Shown here: positions 1 through 6,022 of the stretch, one piece after another
Numbering within the stretch: the stretch's first letter is position 1
Layout of the letters: every line of letters begins with the position of its first letter
Source of the DNA: Helicobacter sp.
GTDB lineage: Bacteria; Campylobacterota; Campylobacteria; Campylobacterales; Helicobacteraceae
Direction: 5' to 3'
Length of the DNA: 6,075 nt
Assembly: GCA_029257755.1 (NCBI GenBank)
Contig: JARIAP010000166.1
Coordinates: 1 to 6,075, forward strand
Made by a program: the position numbers and the translations under genes
Notes under the pieces: generated by a model
Seen by the model: only the letters and a program-made list of their open reading frames with translations
The model's database searches: none
Told to the model about the DNA's origin: nothing

Positions 1-1
1 A

Positions 2-397
2 TCATCAATTGAGTATTCTATAAGAAAATTAAAAGTAAAAAATATCATAGTATGTGGGCATAGTAATTGTGGAGCATGTGCTTCTGCTTATAATGATGAA
101 ATGCTAAGTGAAATGCCTTATGTAAAAAAATGGCTTGAGCTTTTAAAACCAACTATTGAAAGAGTTAATGAAATGAATCCAGAAAGTGAGCATAAAAGAG
201 TTTGGCTTACAGAACTACAAAATATTCAACAACAATTACATAATTTACTAAGCTATCCATTTGTAGAAGAGAGATTTAACAAAGGAGATTTAAATATATA
301 TGGATGGTATTATAATCTTATGAGCGGACAAATTTTAAATTACAATATAATAAAAAGAGAGTTTAAACCAATAATAGGTGATAATCCATTGTTATAG
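2..397 (+). CDS. Beta-class carbonic anhydrase, C-terminal part (5' end outside window)
   Basis: Beta-carbonic anhydrases are zinc enzymes that interconvert CO2 and bicarbonate, usually in the cytoplasm. The frame is open from base 2 to the TAG at 395-397, giving 131 visible residues; the internal ATG at 101 is not the true start, because the family signature lies upstream of it. Visible residues 15-26 read IIVCGHSNCGAC, the family's zinc-binding HxxC segment (His codon at 59-61, Cys codon at 68-70); a hydrophobic beta strand leads into it as expected. The later part also fits: a helix ending in LQNIQQQLHNLLSYPFV, then GDLNIYGWYYNLMSGQI, which corresponds to the family's 'NV..QL..L...P.V' and 'G.L.lhGW.Y.i..G.i' segments. 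The first zinc Cys and the Asp-Arg dyad would lie in the missing N-terminus, roughly 80-90 residues if total length is typical. Many family members have Asp where this one has Asn in HSNC. Family assignment is secure; physiological role is not visible. Confidence 0.9.
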   Translation, partial: SSIEYSIRKLKVKNIIVCGHSNCGACASAYNDEMLSEMPYVKKWLELLKPTIERVNEMNPESEHKRVWLTELQNIQQQLHNLLSYPFVEERFNKGDLNIYGWYYNLMSGQILNYNIIKREFKPIIGDNPLL

Positions 398-409
398 TAT
401 TATTTTTTT
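370..409 (+). terminator. Possible weak intrinsic terminator after the carbonic anhydrase gene
   Basis: AATAATA at 370-376 pairs with TATTATT at 398-404, and within the loop ATAA (381-384) can pair with TTAT (392-395). A run of seven T follows at 403-409. The stem overlaps the last codons and the stop codon. All main pairs are A-T, so the hairpin would be unstable, and AT-rich DNA yields such repeats by chance. Position and the T run are the only support. Confidence 0.3.
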
Positions 410-462
410 GTATTTGCAAAGTTATACTAAATTGATTAAATTAACAAATATAATCCTTTTAT

Positions 463-471
463 TGCTATAAT
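463..471 (+). promoter_or_regulatory. Promoter (extended -10) for hom and the lipoprotein gene
   Basis: TGCTATAAT at 463-471 is a perfect extended -10 element (TGnTATAAT), the main vegetative promoter signal in Helicobacter and Campylobacter, which often lack a recognisable -35 box. It lies 28 bases before the hom ATG, so transcription would begin near 478 with a leader of about 20 bases containing the ribosome binding site. The same string, TTGCTATAATA, occurs upstream of the Rrf2 gene at the right edge, which supports it being a real promoter type in this genome. Confidence 0.65.
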
Positions 472-487
472 ACCAAGATTAAAATTT

Positions 488-493
488 AAAAGG
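488..493 (+). promoter_or_regulatory. Ribosome binding site of hom
   Basis: AAAAGG at 488-493 lies six bases before the ATG at 500. It supports that start, which also places the nucleotide-binding strand at the very N-terminus as usual for the family. Confidence 0.6.
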
Positions 494-499
494 TATTTA

Positions 500-1786
500 A
501 TGAAAACCATAAATGTAGCGGTTATAGGTGTTGGCGTTGTTGGTAAAAGCGTTGTTGAAATTCTACAGCAAAATCAAGATATTATATCTGCTAGAACAGG
601 TGTAAAAATTGTTCCAAAAATTGGTATAGTTCGTAACACAAAAAATAAAAATATGGATATACCATTAAGCACAAACATAAATGATGCTTTAGATGATAAT
701 GAAATAGATATTATTGTTGAATTAATGGGAGGTATTGAGTTACCATATAAAATTGCAGTAAAAGCATTAACAAATAAAAAGTCATTTGTTACCGCAAATA
801 AGGCTATGTTAGCATACTATCGTCATGAATTAGAATTTATAGCAAAAGAATCTTCTATAGGCTTTGAAGCTAGTGTATGTGGTGGAATACCAATAGTTAA
901 GGCATTAAGAGATGGGTTATGTGCTAATCATATATTAAGTATTAGAGGTATTATGAATGGCACAAGTAATTATATACTTACACAGATGAATAATAATAAC
1001 ACAGATTTTAAAGATGCATTAAAACAAGCACAAAAACTTGGTTATGCAGAGGCAGATCCAACACTAGATATAAATGGTAGTGATAGTGCGCATAAACTTT
1101 TAATATTAGCTTCTCTTGCATATGGTATTAATGCAAAAGTAGAAGATATTATAATAGAGGGTATAGAAGAGTTAAGTTTAGATGATATATGGTTTGCGGC
1201 AGAACATGAATATGTAATTAAATTATTAGGTATTGCAAAAAAGAAAAACCATGAACTTGAATTAAGAGTCCATCTTTGCATGATACCAAAAGATTCTATG
1301 TTAGCAAAAACTGATGGTGCTATGAATGCTATTAGTGTAGTTGGCGATAAAGTTGGTGAAAGTGTTTATTATGGAGCAGGAGCTGGAGGAAATGAAACTG
1401 CTAGTTCTGTTGTTAGTGATATAATGGAAATAGTAAGAAGTAAAACTTCTCCTATGCTTGGATATGTATCTGATTTTAATAATAGTTTAGAGCAAAATAT
1501 GATGCTTATGCCAAGAGATAAAGTATCTAGTTGTTATTATTTGCGTTTAATGGTTGATGATAAATCTGGTGTATTATCTATTGTTACAAATGTTCTTGCT
1601 AAGCATAATATTTCTATACAATCTTTTATACAACGCAAAACAAAAGAATTAGGTGATAAGTTTGCACTTTTATTGTTTTCTACATATGTATGCTCTGAAG
1701 TACAAGTGCAAAAAGCAATGTTAGATTTAGAAAATATAAATGAAGTAACACAAAAACCATTCATGATAAGAATTGAAAATATTTAA
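500..1786 (+). CDS. hom: Homoserine dehydrogenase with C-terminal ACT domain
   Basis: Reduces L-aspartate 4-semialdehyde to homoserine with NAD(P)H in the cytoplasm, the branch step toward threonine and methionine. The 428 residues match the usual single-function bacterial enzyme. Residues 4-20 form a Rossmann strand with the GxGxxG motif (G10, G12, G15). TANKA holds K101. EASVCGGIP (124-132) is the metal/cofactor loop, and NGTSNYIL (153-160) is the family signature. GYAEADPTLD and GSDSAHK place E184, D190, D195 and K199 with exactly the spacing of yeast E208, D214, D219 and catalytic K223. YGAGAGG (291-297) closes the catalytic part. Residues about 345-417 form an ACT domain (YYLRLMVDDKSGVLSIV...), the usual site of threonine feedback inhibition; threonine sensitivity here is inferred. 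No defect is seen. It is probably cotranscribed with the lipoprotein gene 14 bases downstream, from the promoter at 463-471. Confidence 0.97.
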   Translation: MKTINVAVIGVGVVGKSVVEILQQNQDIISARTGVKIVPKIGIVRNTKNKNMDIPLSTNINDALDDNEIDIIVELMGGIELPYKIAVKALTNKKSFVTANKAMLAYYRHELEFIAKESSIGFEASVCGGIPIVKALRDGLCANHILSIRGIMNGTSNYILTQMNNNNTDFKDALKQAQKLGYAEADPTLDINGSDSAHKLLILASLAYGINAKVEDIIIEGIEELSLDDIWFAAEHEYVIKLLGIAKKKNHELELRVHLCMIPKDSMLAKTDGAMNAISVVGDKVGESVYYGAGAGGNETASSVVSDIMEIVRSKTSPMLGYVSDFNNSLEQNMMLMPRDKVSSCYYLRLMVDDKSGVLSIVTNVLAKHNISIQSFIQRKTKELGDKFALLLFSTYVCSEVQVQKAMLDLENINEVTQKPFMIRIENI

Positions 1787-1800
1787 TCTATTGTTATATT

Positions 1801-2772
1801 ATGTGTAAAAACAATATTATATATATTTTATTTATTTTATTTGCAATGAATTTTATAGCTTGTAATGATAACAAAAAAGAATATTATGATATAAATAAAT
1901 CATCACAACAAACTAATAATGAAGATTCTATAACAATTAATACAATTATAAATTCTAGCAACAAAAATGCTAATAAAGAAATTCCGCTTGAAATAAAGAT
2001 ATATGAAAATGATTATAATGAATACACAAAAAACTTAGAATCTAAGAAGAAATATCAAATAGCAAATATGCTTGATAAAAGATTTATACAATTAAGATAT
2101 AAATATAGAAATGATTTAAACATATTAAATATTTTATCTAAATTTTCTTGCATTATGCCTGATTGTAGTAGTATTATAAAAGATGATGTATATTTTTATC
2201 CAAAAAAAACAATATTACAAGCATACAATACAATAATAATGGATAAAAATACAAATATTTTCAACAATTTAGATATTATAAAAGAATATGACTATATTTT
2301 ATCTAGTATGCAAACTACAAGTATTGATTTAGAAAATCAATATTTAACAAATGGTAAGCAAATTCCATATAAAACAATAAAGTTTGTATGGGAAAATCCA
2401 AATAAGTTAATAATTTCATTAATTCCAAAAGAAGAGATTTGTCAAATATATCAATATAGCTATATTACAACATTTTTACAAGATGAAAATGGGGTTACAA
2501 CAAAAAAATATGAAGAAAAATTACCAATGTTTTTATACCCACAAGATCTTGTATTATTCGTAAATCATAGTTGTGCTTGTGCTAGAGCATTAAATTATAT
2601 ACCAAGATTATCATTAAATGACTATAAATCAAAAAATATATTAATACCAAATGAAAAATATTGTGATATGTTGGAATCTGAACGCAAAAATTTATGGGAA
2701 AAATATATGCAAGATTCAAGGATTATAGGTATTTTACAACAAGAGCAAAGAATATATAATAAAGATTTATAA
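1801..2772 (+). CDS. Predicted lipoprotein of unknown function
   Basis: I do not recognise the family of this 323-residue protein. The N-terminus (MCKNN, then a hydrophobic stretch from residue 6 to about 20) ends in NFIAC, a plausible but non-ideal lipobox with Phe rather than Leu at -3, so C21 would be the lipidated residue. It would then be a membrane-anchored periplasmic or outer-membrane protein. Residues 22-60 are a polar, Asn/Ser/Lys-rich linker. A mostly alpha/beta region follows that contains six further cysteines: C117 and C122 (CIMPDC), C214, C258 and C260 (CAC), and C288; some could form disulfides. The gene begins 14 bases after the hom stop with no clear Shine-Dalgarno sequence. 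The next in-frame ATG (1846) would remove the hydrophobic segment, so 1801 is the best start. Probably cotranscribed with hom, but no functional link to threonine synthesis is visible. That it is a real gene is well supported; that it is lipidated is moderately supported. Confidence 0.75.
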   Translation: MCKNNIIYILFILFAMNFIACNDNKKEYYDINKSSQQTNNEDSITINTIINSSNKNANKEIPLEIKIYENDYNEYTKNLESKKKYQIANMLDKRFIQLRYKYRNDLNILNILSKFSCIMPDCSSIIKDDVYFYPKKTILQAYNTIIMDKNTNIFNNLDIIKEYDYILSSMQTTSIDLENQYLTNGKQIPYKTIKFVWENPNKLIISLIPKEEICQIYQYSYITTFLQDENGVTTKKYEEKLPMFLYPQDLVLFVNHSCACARALNYIPRLSLNDYKSKNILIPNEKYCDMLESERKNLWEKYMQDSRIIGILQQEQRIYNKDL

Positions 2773-2822
2773 ATAAATAACATATAGTAATGAGTTTATA
2801 ATTATTATTAAGTATTTATATA

Positions 2823-4034
2823 TTATTGAATATTAAATTCTTTTACAACTAGCCCTATTTTTGTGTTAAATATTTCTTTATGTAACAATTCTTCATATAT
2901 ATGCGATGAACCATTTATCAAATCTGGGCTACTTACGCCATGCGATATTGATATTCTTGCTTCAAGAAAAGCAGTCAATTTATCGCAAAATTTTAGTAAT
3001 TCCCCACATATAGGTGAGTATTTATCTTGATTAAAGTTATCAAATAGTATTTTTGAATCATCTATAATTACAATTTTTTGATTATCCTTATATCTATTGC
3101 AAAATTCATTTTCTGTCCAGTAAATAATATCTTCTTTTATATAACATGGTAATTTACTTAGAATTTTTACTTGCATTTCTTCTTTTTCTATCATTTTAAT
3201 AAAATCATCAAGTCCTTTTACAGAACGCTTAATTGGAGATATTATATCCCTTGTTAAAACTTCTGGTAAATCGTGGAATAATCCACCAAAAAAATGATTT
3301 ATCTGCATTTTTTCACATACTTTTAAATCAATACTTATTAAATAAGAGCATATAGCAACCATAAGCATATGACCTAAAACAGAAGTTTGTGGTATTCTTG
3401 GTGTTTGACTCCATCTTTTTTGAAATCTTAATTCAGCAAACATTCCAACAATTTCTCTAATATCTTGATATAGTTTAAGATTTTGCACACCTAATAATTC
3501 ATAAAAACCTTCACTTTGGGAATCAATAATATTTTTTATATTTTCAATATCATATAGTTTTGGATTGAAATTATAAATAATATCAAATTCCCATTTAGAC
3601 GAGTAGAAATGTGCAGCTTTTAGAATCTTTGTTTCTATATTGTTATTTGGGTTTGCAAGATAACTTTCCATAGATTTAAAAAATTCAAAAGAATTTAACT
3701 CTTCATCAAGTTGTTTTATGACAAAACTTGCTAATTCTTTTCCATGCACACTTTTTAATTTTGTAAAAACAGGGGGTTTGATATCTGTTAAAACTACCCT
3801 TTCAAAAAATTCAAATATAAATTGTTGTATTAGCAATGTATAATTAATGTTATTTCCTCTTGCTTCTTCATATTTAGCAAAGAAATATGCTAATATTACT
3901 TTATGTGCTTGTTTATCAAGCTCTACAAAATCAAGTGGCACGGCTTTATCATTCCAACGCTTTATAGATGCACTTGTAAAAAGCCTTTCAAGTAGTTTTT
4001 TACTTAAATGTATTTCTTTTTTTTGTTTATTCAT
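2823..4034 (-). CDS. HD-domain phosphohydrolase, YfbR (5'-deoxynucleotidase)-like, with long N-terminal extension
   Basis: Probable metal-dependent phosphohydrolase of 403 residues. The C-terminal half (about 200-385) follows the layout of E. coli YfbR, a 5'-deoxynucleotidase that dephosphorylates deoxynucleoside monophosphates: RW at 207-208, metal ligand H222 in VLGHML, the paired H254-D255 in FHDLPEVLTRD, candidate catalytic residues E258 and D263 with SPIK following, and the last metal ligand D351 in FCDKLTAFLEAR. These correspond to YfbR R18-W19, H33, H68-D69, E72, D77 and D137. E. coli YfbR is only about 200 residues; residues 1-200 here are an added, probably helical region I cannot assign. 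No signal peptide is seen, so it is likely cytoplasmic. Translation starts at the ATG at 4034-4032 behind AAAGGA (4045-4040). It lies 29 bases downstream of the hydrogenase-like gene, probably in the same transcript. The substrate is inferred from motif conservation only; other HD hydrolases acting on nucleotides remain possible. Confidence 0.8.
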   Translation of the reverse strand: MNKQKKEIHLSKKLLERLFTSASIKRWNDKAVPLDFVELDKQAHKVILAYFFAKYEEARGNNINYTLLIQQFIFEFFERVVLTDIKPPVFTKLKSVHGKELASFVIKQLDEELNSFEFFKSMESYLANPNNNIETKILKAAHFYSSKWEFDIIYNFNPKLYDIENIKNIIDSQSEGFYELLGVQNLKLYQDIREIVGMFAELRFQKRWSQTPRIPQTSVLGHMLMVAICSYLISIDLKVCEKMQINHFFGGLFHDLPEVLTRDIISPIKRSVKGLDDFIKMIEKEEMQVKILSKLPCYIKEDIIYWTENEFCNRYKDNQKIVIIDDSKILFDNFNQDKYSPICGELLKFCDKLTAFLEARISISHGVSSPDLINGSSHIYEELLHKEIFNTKIGLVVKEFNIQ

Positions 4035-4039
4035 ATTTA

Positions 4040-4045
4040 TCCTTT
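4040..4045 (-). promoter_or_regulatory. Ribosome binding site of the HD-domain gene
   Basis: On the minus strand AAAGGA (4045-4040) precedes the ATG by five bases. The 29-base gap to the upstream gene shows no convincing -10 element, so translation from a shared transcript is likely. Confidence 0.6.
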
Positions 4046-4063
4046 ATTTATAATATAATTTGA

Positions 4064-5836
4064 TTATATTAAAAATAATACTTCTTTATTATTTTTAATA
4101 AAAATTTGTTGCACTTGTTGCAAATGGAAAATATCACCTTGCAAGATTACATTACATTCATATTGTATAATTTCTTTTGATATAATTTTTGCTATATCAC
4201 ATATTATGCTATATGCAATTCCTTGTATATCTAATCCACCTATACGATAAGACATTGCAGTAGATAATGCTTTGTTTATATCTAAATTTAACATGTTATT
4301 TTCATTCTTAAACTTAAAGTTTAATTCACTTATATAAGGAAATTTAAATTCTTGTGCAAGTTTTATAACATTTTTTGCATTAAATTTTGTTTGTAATTGA
4401 CAACAATTAATATCTCCATTTAACCAAGAATTAATTGAATCTATTTCAATATTAGATAATTTAGAATTACTATTTAATATAATATTAAATAAGCTTAATA
4501 TATCATATATATTTGTGCTTATTTTACTTGTATTGTCTATATTTTGGATTGATTCAAAACATTGTGAAAATTTTATTTTATAATTTTCATATAATCTTTT
4601 TCCTTGTTTATTTTTATTCTCGTATTCTTTTAATATAAGTTTTGGGTTAATTTCAATATTTATATTCATTAATTCTTTACAAATATTGTTTTCTTGCAAT
4701 ATAATTTGATTTTTATTTATGTCTAAATTTATAAATATACTTTTTGTATAATTATTTTGTTGTATAAATTCTAAAAATTCTTTTTGTGTTTTTATGGATA
4801 TTTTTTGTTGTTTTATGGGAATTTTTTTTGGTAAAAATTTATTATTCATTATAAAAAAGTTTTCATTATTTATAGGTTTTTCTATATTACCAAAATTATC
4901 CCAAAAGTTTGGCTCACTACAACCAATGCAACCATGCCCACCTTGCACAGGCCAACTTGTTTTTGAATTAAATTTTACTTTTGGACAATTATTATATGTA
5001 TATGGACCTTTACAACCGACTTTATATAAACAATACCCATCTTTCATTTTTGGATCATCAAAAGATTCTACAAAATCACCAGACATAAAAAAACTTTTTC
5101 TTTCGCATAAATCATGTACACTTTTATTATATGCCCACAATGGACGCTTAAGAGAATCTAATTGTGGTATTTCTTTAAATAGATAATAGTAAAGCAATGT
5201 TGCTATTATATTTTTATCACTTGGCGGACAACCAGATATATTTACTATATCGCAATCAAATAATTGATTTAAGGCATATCCATTAGTTGGATTTGGATAT
5301 GCTGTTTGTATGCCACCAAAACTAGAACATGTTCCAATAGCAAATACTGCTTCTGCTTTATTGATTAAATGAGAAATCTCTTCATATCCATTTCTATTTG
5401 CAAGTGTAATATAATTCTTAGCAAATCCCATAGGAATGCTACCTTCAACAAGTAAAACATAGTTTTGTTTTTCTTTTGCATGTTCTAATGCAGAAATTGC
5501 ACCATGCCCACTAGCATACATAATTAAGTCATGATATTCAATTTTAAATAAATCAAATACTAATGTATCAAAACTAGGTGTTTCTGTTCTCAATAGACTT
5601 TCACTACAACCTGTGCACTCTTGTAAATGTAACCATATAACCTTTAGATCTCCCATATATTCTAAAACTTCAATACAAATATCAAGCATATTACTTGATA
5701 TTCCTATTAATGATAAGTTTTGTTTAATCCATGATTTAGAATAATCATTTTGCAAAAAAGTAGTTTTTTTTGAACTTACAAGTAATTCTAATCTCTTCTT
5801 TAATTTATCTTCTAAACTTATATTTTGAGTTACCAT
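4064..5836 (-). CDS. Orphan [NiFe]-hydrogenase small-subunit-like protein with HypF-like C-terminal region
   Basis: This 590-residue protein has three parts. Residues 1-65 form a helical extension with no twin-arginine motif or hydrophobic segment, so it should stay in the cytoplasm. Residues 66-315 are a hydrogenase small subunit with ligands for three clusters: C74, C77, C170 and C203 (proximal); H241, C244, C269 and C275 (distal); C284, C303 and C306 (medial, with P296 in the fourth position). The tell-tale strings are WLHLQECTGCSES, EGSIP, GTCSSFGG, SGCPP and GGHGCIGCSEPNFWD. Glycine sits where oxygen-tolerant enzymes carry two extra cysteines (ECTGC, SFGG), so a standard proximal 4Fe-4S cluster is expected. 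Residues 316-430 are a Lys/Asn/Ile-rich linker. Residues about 436-590 resemble the C-terminal end of HypF in degenerate form. Campylobacterota are known to carry extra small-subunit-like proteins, annotated HydA2 or, as I recall, HydE; this may be one. No large-subunit gene shares its transcript. Function is unproven: maturation, electron transfer or sensing. The start is behind AAGGGA (5846-5841). Confidence 0.88.
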   Translation of the reverse strand: MVTQNISLEDKLKKRLELLVSSKKTTFLQNDYSKSWIKQNLSLIGISSNMLDICIEVLEYMGDLKVIWLHLQECTGCSESLLRTETPSFDTLVFDLFKIEYHDLIMYASGHGAISALEHAKEKQNYVLLVEGSIPMGFAKNYITLANRNGYEEISHLINKAEAVFAIGTCSSFGGIQTAYPNPTNGYALNQLFDCDIVNISGCPPSDKNIIATLLYYYLFKEIPQLDSLKRPLWAYNKSVHDLCERKSFFMSGDFVESFDDPKMKDGYCLYKVGCKGPYTYNNCPKVKFNSKTSWPVQGGHGCIGCSEPNFWDNFGNIEKPINNENFFIMNNKFLPKKIPIKQQKISIKTQKEFLEFIQQNNYTKSIFINLDINKNQIILQENNICKELMNINIEINPKLILKEYENKNKQGKRLYENYKIKFSQCFESIQNIDNTSKISTNIYDILSLFNIILNSNSKLSNIEIDSINSWLNGDINCCQLQTKFNAKNVIKLAQEFKFPYISELNFKFKNENNMLNLDINKALSTAMSYRIGGLDIQGIAYSIICDIAKIISKEIIQYECNVILQGDIFHLQQVQQIFIKNNKEVLFLI

Positions 5837-5840
5837 TTTA

Positions 5841-5846
5841 TCCCTT
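5841..5846 (-). promoter_or_regulatory. Ribosome binding site of the hydrogenase-like gene
   Basis: AAGGGA on the minus strand (5846-5841), four bases before the ATG at 5836-5834. It fixes this start, which gives the protein its signal-less N-terminus; no upstream in-frame Tat sequence is visible. Confidence 0.6.
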
Positions 5847-5851
5847 ACATT

Positions 5852-5864
5852 ATGATTTAATCAT
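5852..5864. promoter_or_regulatory. Candidate operator: 13-base inverted repeat
   Basis: ATGATT-T-AATCAT at 5852-5864 is a perfect inverted repeat with six-base arms around one base. It lies between the predicted -10 element (5879-5874) and the ribosome binding site of the hydrogenase-like gene, at or just past the expected transcription start, where a bound protein would block transcription. The divergent gene encodes an Rrf2-type regulator, and such dimers bind short AT-rich dyads, so this is a reasonable target. The base composition makes chance dyads common, and binding is inferred only. Confidence 0.35.
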
Positions 5865-5873
5865 TTACTTACT

Positions 5874-5879
5874 ATTATA
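5874..5879 (-). promoter_or_regulatory. Putative promoter (-10) for the hydrogenase-like / HD-domain unit
   Basis: TATAAT on the minus strand (5879-5874), 37 bases before the ATG. It lacks the TGn extension found at the two plus-strand promoters of this window. A second possible element, TGCTAATAT, lies about ten bases further upstream. A transcription start near 5867 is implied by the first choice. Confidence 0.45.
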
Positions 5880-5982
5880 AAATAATATTAGCAAATCTTA
5901 TACTTTTTATATGAAATAAATAAACATTTAGTATCAATATTGTTTTTAACATTATTTTATATAAATATCTTAATGAATGCTT

Positions 5983-5991
5983 TGCTATAAT
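5983..5991 (+). promoter_or_regulatory. Promoter (extended -10) for the Rrf2-family regulator gene
   Basis: TGCTATAAT at 5983-5991 is identical to the extended -10 upstream of hom. It lies 31 bases before the ATG at 6023. A perfect 10-base A/T palindrome, TTTATATAAA (5956-5965), sits just upstream near the -35 zone and could matter for regulation, though it may be chance. Confidence 0.65.
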
Positions 5992-6012
5992 AGAATCTAA
6001 GTTTATTTTATT

Positions 6013-6017
6013 AAGGA
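6013..6017 (+). promoter_or_regulatory. Ribosome binding site of the Rrf2-family gene
   Basis: AAGGA at 6013-6017, five bases before the ATG at 6023; a canonical site that confirms the start of a gene of which only a short piece is visible. Confidence 0.65.
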
Positions 6018-6022
6018 AATAT

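Noticed and set aside
1042..1281. Minus-strand open frame inside hom (79 codons)
   Set aside because: It lies wholly antisense to conserved catalytic residues of homoserine dehydrogenase, and its Ser/Ile-rich product looks like a shadow translation.
1537..1764. Minus-strand open frame inside the ACT domain of hom
   Set aside because: Fully antisense to a conserved domain, with no ribosome binding site or recognisable protein feature.
2773..2834. Bidirectional terminator between the convergent lipoprotein and HD-domain genes
   Set aside because: Only a five-base A/T stem (ATATT 2820-2824 with AATAT 2829-2833) was found, with no GC pair and no clean T run; it is indistinguishable from background in this AT-rich gap.
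3847..4053. Plus-strand open frame opposite the start of the HD-domain gene
   Set aside because: Its hydrophobic C-terminus comes from complementing Lys-rich codons of the real gene, whose own start and binding site are clear.
4794..5186. Plus-strand open frame of 130 codons opposite the Fe-S ligand region
   Set aside because: Antisense to the conserved GGHGCIGCSEPNFWD region and other cluster ligands of the hydrogenase-like protein; the real gene explains the openness of the frame.
5644..5836. Tat signal peptide at the N-terminus of the hydrogenase-like protein
   Set aside because: There is no RRxFxK motif and no hydrophobic core before the first cluster ligands; the KLKKR near residue 11 sits in a charged helix.
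5853..5863. FNR/CRP-type box (TGAT...ATCA) upstream of the hydrogenase-like gene
   Set aside because: The half-sites are only three bases apart rather than the four of TTGAT-N4-ATCAA, and the outer T and A are missing; a generic dyad is the safer description.
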